DNA of 64,000 bases from Streptomyces pseudovenezuelae (lineage in GTDB: Bacteria > Actinomycetota > Actinomycetes > Streptomycetales > Streptomycetaceae), in contig NZ_JARXVH010000001.1 in assembly GCF_029892565.1 (NCBI RefSeq), forward strand, positions 682,001 to 746,000, in the 5' to 3' direction. Positions 60,722 through 64,000 of the stretch are shown here, piece after piece. The notes beneath the pieces are model-generated. The model worked only from the letters and a program-made list of their open reading frames with translations, was not told the DNA's origin and searched no databases. The translations under genes were made by a program, and so were the position numbers. Positions within the stretch are counted from its first letter, which is position 1, and every line of letters begins with the position of its first letter.

Positions 60722-61522
60722 GTGACGCGGGGCGGCGAGTCGAGTTGTCGCCGTCATCCCGGCCTGCGGGTCTGCGGCGACGACACGGCGGCGCCCATCG
60801 TGCTCGTGCACGGTGTCCGCGTCTCGGCGTCCATGTGGACACCCCATGGCCGCCGCCTCGTACCGGACTTCCGCGTGAGCACCGTCGACCTGCCGGGGCA
60901 CGGCGCGCTCACGGACCGTACGTTCACGTCGGCCGACGCGGTACGGGAGTTGGACGGCGCGGTGCGCGAGTCGACCGAGTCGACGGGCCGCAGGCCTCTG
61001 GTCGTCGGCATGTCCCTCGGCGGGTTCACGACGATGGCCCACGCGGCACGGTTCCCGGACCACGCCGCGGCCCTGGTCCTGTGCGGCGCCACCGCCCAGC
61101 CACGCGGCCTCAAGGGCCTCGTCTACGGGGCGGCCGCCCGGCTGAACGACCTCATGGGGCCGCAACGCAGCGCCGCCCGGGACGAACGGCTCTTCCGCCG
61201 CCGCACCACCCCGGAATGCGCGGACGCCGTCCTCGCCGACGGCCTGGCCATGCGGGCCTTCGGAGAGGCGGTCCGGGAGCTGCGGAAGGTCGACTTCCTC
61301 ACCGTCGCCGCCCCCCCCTGAACCGTCCCACCCTCGTCGTCAACGGCCGTTCGGACCTCGTCTTCCGCGCCGACGAGCGCGCCTTCGTCAACGCCCTGCG
61401 CCGTGGGGGTACGCCGGTACGATGCACCCGCGTCCGCGGCAGTCACCTCTTCCCCCTGCCGGATCCGGACGCCTTCGTGGCCCTGGTCTTCGCAGCCCAC
61501 AGAGAATTGACGGAGCGTCAGC
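60722..61522 (+). pseudogene. alpha/beta hydrolase split by a frameshift in a C8 tract
   Basis: Starting at the GTG at 60722, the frame has the oxyanion region APIVLVHGVRVSASMW and nucleophile elbow VVGMSLGGFTTMAHA, then stops at TGA (61319-61321) right after a run of eight C (61311-61318). One more C would continue as LNRPTLVVNGRSDLVFRADE (Asp) and VRGSHLFPLPDPDAF (His). So Ser lies in one frame and Asp/His in the other. The second frame has no stop until deep inside the next gene, so a second change near 61510-61560 is likely. A length-variable phase-switch tract is an alternative to simple decay. The end is approximate. Confidence 0.7.
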
Positions 61523-61570
61523 GACGGGCACGCCCGCGGGGAGCGCGGGGCGGCGGACAGGAGTACGGCG

Positions 61571-62392
61571 ATGAGCAGGACGAGGGACCTCGGCCACGTG
61601 ATCGTGACCGGGGGATCCAGCGGCATAGGGCTGGCCACGGCCCGGTCGCTCGCGGAGCGCGGCGCGAAGGTGTCGTTGATCGCGCGGGGCCGGGAGCGAC
61701 TGGAGGCGGCGGCCAAGGAGTTGTCGGCCGCCGCACGCACGGCCGACGTGGCCGACCGGACGGCCGTGACGCGGGCCGTCGCCGAGCTGGAGGAGGAGCA
61801 GGGAGAGCCCTGCGACATCCTGATCAGCTCGGCCGGGCTCGCCCGTCCGGGCCGGTTCCTGGAACTCCCGGACGACGTGTTCCGGCAGATGATCGACGTC
61901 GACTACTTCGGCACACTGCACGCCCTTCGGGCCGTGGTCCCCGGGATGGTCGAGCGCGGGCGGGGCAGCGTGGTCGCGGTCTCCTCGGCCGCCGGCCTCC
62001 TCGGCATCTACGGCTACAGCGCCTACGGGCCGGCCAAGTTCGCGGTCCGCGGGCTCATGGAGTCACTGCGGGCCGAGCTCACACCGTGCGGTGTCCACGT
62101 CGGCGTCGTCTTCCCGCCGGACGTGGACACCCCCCAACTCGCCGAGGAGAACCGCTGGAAGCCGGCGGAGACCCGGGCGGTCGGCGGAACGATCAAGCCG
62201 ATCCCGGCGGAACAAGTCGCGCAGGCGATAGTGAAGGGCATCGACCGACGACGTTTCCTGATCTGCCCCGACCTGGGCACCCGCGCACTGTCGAGGTTCG
62301 GCAGCGTGCTGACGCCCCTGCTCAACCGGGAGTTCGACCGCCGGGTGAGAGCGGTCCGGAAGGCGGGGCGGAAGGCGGGACCGAACTCCTGA
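61571..62392 (+). CDS. SDR oxidoreductase resembling 3-ketodihydrosphingosine reductase (273 aa)
   Basis: Classical SDR: VIVTGGSSGIGLATARSLAE binds NADP(H), SSAGLARPG replaces NNAG, the active site is AVSSAAGLLGIYGYSAYGPAK. The C-terminal VFPPDVDTPQLAEENRWKP is close to the FPPDTDTPGFxEENxxKP of eukaryotic 3-dehydrosphinganine reductase (KDSR/Tsc10), which is unusual in an actinobacterium. The ATG at 61571 follows the broken hydrolase. Its 3' end overlaps the convergent IucA/IucC gene by 71 bp. No serine palmitoyltransferase gene is in the window, so a sphingolipid role is a guess. Confidence 0.85.
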   Translation: MSRTRDLGHVIVTGGSSGIGLATARSLAERGAKVSLIARGRERLEAAAKELSAAARTADVADRTAVTRAVAELEEEQGEPCDILISSAGLARPGRFLELPDDVFRQMIDVDYFGTLHALRAVVPGMVERGRGSVVAVSSAAGLLGIYGYSAYGPAKFAVRGLMESLRAELTPCGVHVGVVFPPDVDTPQLAEENRWKPAETRAVGGTIKPIPAEQVAQAIVKGIDRRRFLICPDLGTRALSRFGSVLTPLLNREFDRRVRAVRKAGRKAGPNS

Positions 62393-63923
62393 CTGTGCAC
62401 AGCGGGTTGGGCAGCGGCAGATAACGCGCGTCGGCGCCGTCCGCGCCCGTCCAGCGCAGCAGCAGGTTCGTCTTGCCGGGCAGCTCGGGGGCGGTGAGCA
62501 GAGCGGCGGCCTCGGGGAGGTCGTGCCGGGCGAGCTCGCGGCGCACGGCGGGCCACGGGTCGAAGCCGGGACGCGGTTCCGCCAAGGCGCCGGCGATCTC
62601 GATGAGGTTGTTGACGACCAGGCAGTACACGAGCCGCTCCCAGCCGGCAGCCCGTGTCACCTCCGGCAGCAGCTTCACGCCCTCCGCGTCCCGGAAGAGC
62701 GCCTGCACCGGGGTCCCGTCCGCGTCCACCGTGACCAGCGTGTTCTGCAGGTGCGCCTCCAGTACGACGCCGTGGTCCGCGAAGGCCGTCAGACACGGCG
62801 GAACCACGGCCCGCAGATACGCCTCCCACCAGGCCGCCGGATCCGACGGCGCGGCCATCGGACTGCCCTCGAAACCCTCCACCAGCCCCGCCGCGAGCAG
62901 CGGTGTCGTACCGGGCAGCAGATGGCCGTGCAGCCCGTCGCGCACGAGGACCGCGAGTTCCTCGAAGGCGAAGTCGGCGGTGCGGTAGCCGCGGTCGCTC
63001 AGCCAGGCCGCGTGGGTTTCCATCGCGGCGAACGCCGAGGTCACCGCCGTGTCCGTGCGGCGCAGCTTCAGCAGGTCGTGGCGCCACAGCCGGCGGATGT
63101 CGTTGGTGATGCGCACATCGAGGCTGAACTTCAGGAACAGGTCACGCTCGGGGGCGTACACCGTGCGGATCGCGGCCGTCGGCCAGGTGTCGAAGGCGGT
63201 CGTGCCGAGGCGGACCAGCCGGCCGTCCGCGAAGGCCGGCGCGAGGCCGGCGCCGAGCAGATCGAGCTGCCAGGGGTGGGCGGGCAGCAGCCGGTAGCCG
63301 GGCGGGGCCTGGCCGAGGGCGTCGAGCGCGGACGTGTCGCCCTCCTCGACGACCGCGTCCGCGCGCACCCCGAGCAGCACCAGCGGGAAGTCGGCGTACG
63401 CCTCGGGGGCGTACGGCAGCCAGCCGGCCACCGGGCCGCCGCCGCGCGCCTTGGGGGCCGGGTGGTAGGGGTGGCCGGTGATCAGGGACTGCTCGGAGCG
63501 CCGGTACGGGTCCTCGGGCGCCGTCGCCCCGGCGCGGGCGGTGAGCAGCGCGGCGACCGCGTCCCGGCTGTCGGTCATCTCGGCGGGCAGCTCGTGGTTG
63601 GACAGGCCCGTGGTGCGGCGCAGCTCCTCGGCGACGAGTTTGACCAGCTCGGTGTGGCCGACGCGGTGCCAGCGGCCCGCCGCGTACACCTCGGGTTCCG
63701 TGGGTCGCCGCTCGCCACGCACGCGTAGGAGGCGGTCCACGCCGGGCAGGCGGTACTCGTGGCGCTCGCCGCGCTCGGTGAGCGGCTCGGCCACTTCGCG
63801 CAGCAGACAGTTCAGGAGCGGTGCGGCCGCGTACGCGTCGGCGCGGGCCGGGACGGTGGCGCCGGCCGCGGCGTCGTCACCGGCGGGCGGGGGGATGAGA
63901 ACCACGCGATCCACTCGATCCAT
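62322..63923 (-). CDS. IucA/IucC-family siderophore synthetase (533 aa)
   Basis: NRPS-independent siderophore (NIS) synthetase that adenylates a carboxylate and joins it to an amine. SEQSLITGHPYHPAPKARGG is the ATP-binding region of the N-terminal lobe, KFSLDVRITNDIRRLW and LEAHLQNTLVTVDADG the later catalytic segments, and LPGKTNLLLRW with LPNPL the C-terminal end. The ATG at 63923 was preferred to a GTG at 63974. After the usual NPL end the frame runs about 25 residues further, overlapping the SDR gene. On the same strand, a TAG at 63994-63992 probably ends an upstream gene, perhaps another siderophore gene beyond the window. Confidence 0.88.
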   Translation of the reverse strand: MDRVDRVVLIPPPAGDDAAAGATVPARADAYAAAPLLNCLLREVAEPLTERGERHEYRLPGVDRLLRVRGERRPTEPEVYAAGRWHRVGHTELVKLVAEELRRTTGLSNHELPAEMTDSRDAVAALLTARAGATAPEDPYRRSEQSLITGHPYHPAPKARGGGPVAGWLPYAPEAYADFPLVLLGVRADAVVEEGDTSALDALGQAPPGYRLLPAHPWQLDLLGAGLAPAFADGRLVRLGTTAFDTWPTAAIRTVYAPERDLFLKFSLDVRITNDIRRLWRHDLLKLRRTDTAVTSAFAAMETHAAWLSDRGYRTADFAFEELAVLVRDGLHGHLLPGTTPLLAAGLVEGFEGSPMAAPSDPAAWWEAYLRAVVPPCLTAFADHGVVLEAHLQNTLVTVDADGTPVQALFRDAEGVKLLPEVTRAAGWERLVYCLVVNNLIEIAGALAEPRPGFDPWPAVRRELARHDLPEAAALLTAPELPGKTNLLLRWTGADGADARYLPLPNPLCTVRSSVPPSAPPSGPLSPGGRTPG

Positions 63924-64000
63924 TCGTGCCCTGAGGTCCGTACAGGCGAAGATGATCAGTATGTATGCCGTCACTCCCCGTTCGTGACGCCCTACTCGTA

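Noticed and set aside
60688..62424. One continuous frame joining the hydrolase 3' part and the SDR region
   Set aside because: Beyond about 61520 it is out of frame with the SDR motifs and becomes low-complexity, so it is not a fusion protein.

Overview
The window looks like chromosomal DNA of a Streptomyces species or close relative. It has very high GC, dense genes with frequent GTG starts and GTGA/ATGA stop-start overlaps, NarL-type two-component pairs, Tat/Sec-exported hydrolases, an RNase Sa-type secreted ribonuclease and several actinobacterial families of unknown function. I see no rRNA, tRNA, CRISPR array, prophage, insertion sequence or plasmid gene. Most of it reads as core or semi-core chromosome, with two decayed genes.

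Layout. 1-8.6 kb: a cytosolic gamma-glutamyltransferase homologue, a secreted phospholipase D-like enzyme, a methyltransferase, a sensor kinase/response regulator pair, a CPFC-motif carboxymuconolactone decarboxylase/AhpD-like protein coupled to a second methyltransferase, and an exported protein. 8.6-17.6 kb: a leftward reductive pyrimidine (or hydantoin) catabolic cluster with an NCS1 permease, an F420-type LLM oxidoreductase, dihydropyrimidinase, two beta-ureidopropionase-like amidohydrolases, a PucR regulator and a class III aminotransferase. 17.7-25.7 kb: a conserved unknown, a divergent XRE regulator/methionine aminopeptidase pair, a broken spo0M-like gene, a secreted gamma-glutamyltransferase, a membrane-anchored unknown and a secreted S15-type hydrolase. 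25.7-29 kb: a gluABCD-type glutamate ABC transporter. 29-34.4 kb: an SGNH esterase, exonuclease III, a metallo-hydrolase and a PcaD-PcaC-like fusion. 34.4-39.5 kb: a SWIM-domain protein translationally coupled to a SNF2 helicase. 39.6-43.5 kb: a GntR regulator, ROK kinase, membrane protein and Gfo/Idh/MocA dehydrogenase. 43.5-47.3 kb: an orphan P450 and a second two-component pair. 47.4-52.1 kb: ribonuclease, MmpS-like, DHFR-like, AIM24-like, SDR and DUF6236-like genes.

52.2-59.4 kb is a purine (allantoin) catabolic cluster: allantoicase, allantoinase, an IclR/AllR-type repressor, an accessory gene, a MobA/MocA-like nucleotidyltransferase and malate synthase. Allantoinase and allantoicase lead to glyoxylate, and malate synthase removes it. 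Three pairs of a TTCC-N7-GGAA-type 15-mer, each pair spaced 20-21 bp, sit in front of allB, the repressor gene and aceB. They make this look like one regulon spread over about 5 kb.

59.4-64 kb: a CxxC Rdx/SelW-like protein coupled to a HipA-fold kinase, an alpha/beta hydrolase broken at a C8 tract, an SDR resembling 3-ketodihydrosphingosine reductase, and an IucA/IucC siderophore synthetase whose 3' end overlaps the SDR gene. No single dramatic new system stands out. The most promising unexplained signals are the operator architecture of the allantoin/aceB and pyrimidine loci, the F420-type enzyme in place of a visible dihydropyrimidine dehydrogenase, the symmetric leaderless promoter of the XRE/MetAP pair, and the kinase-Rdx pair.
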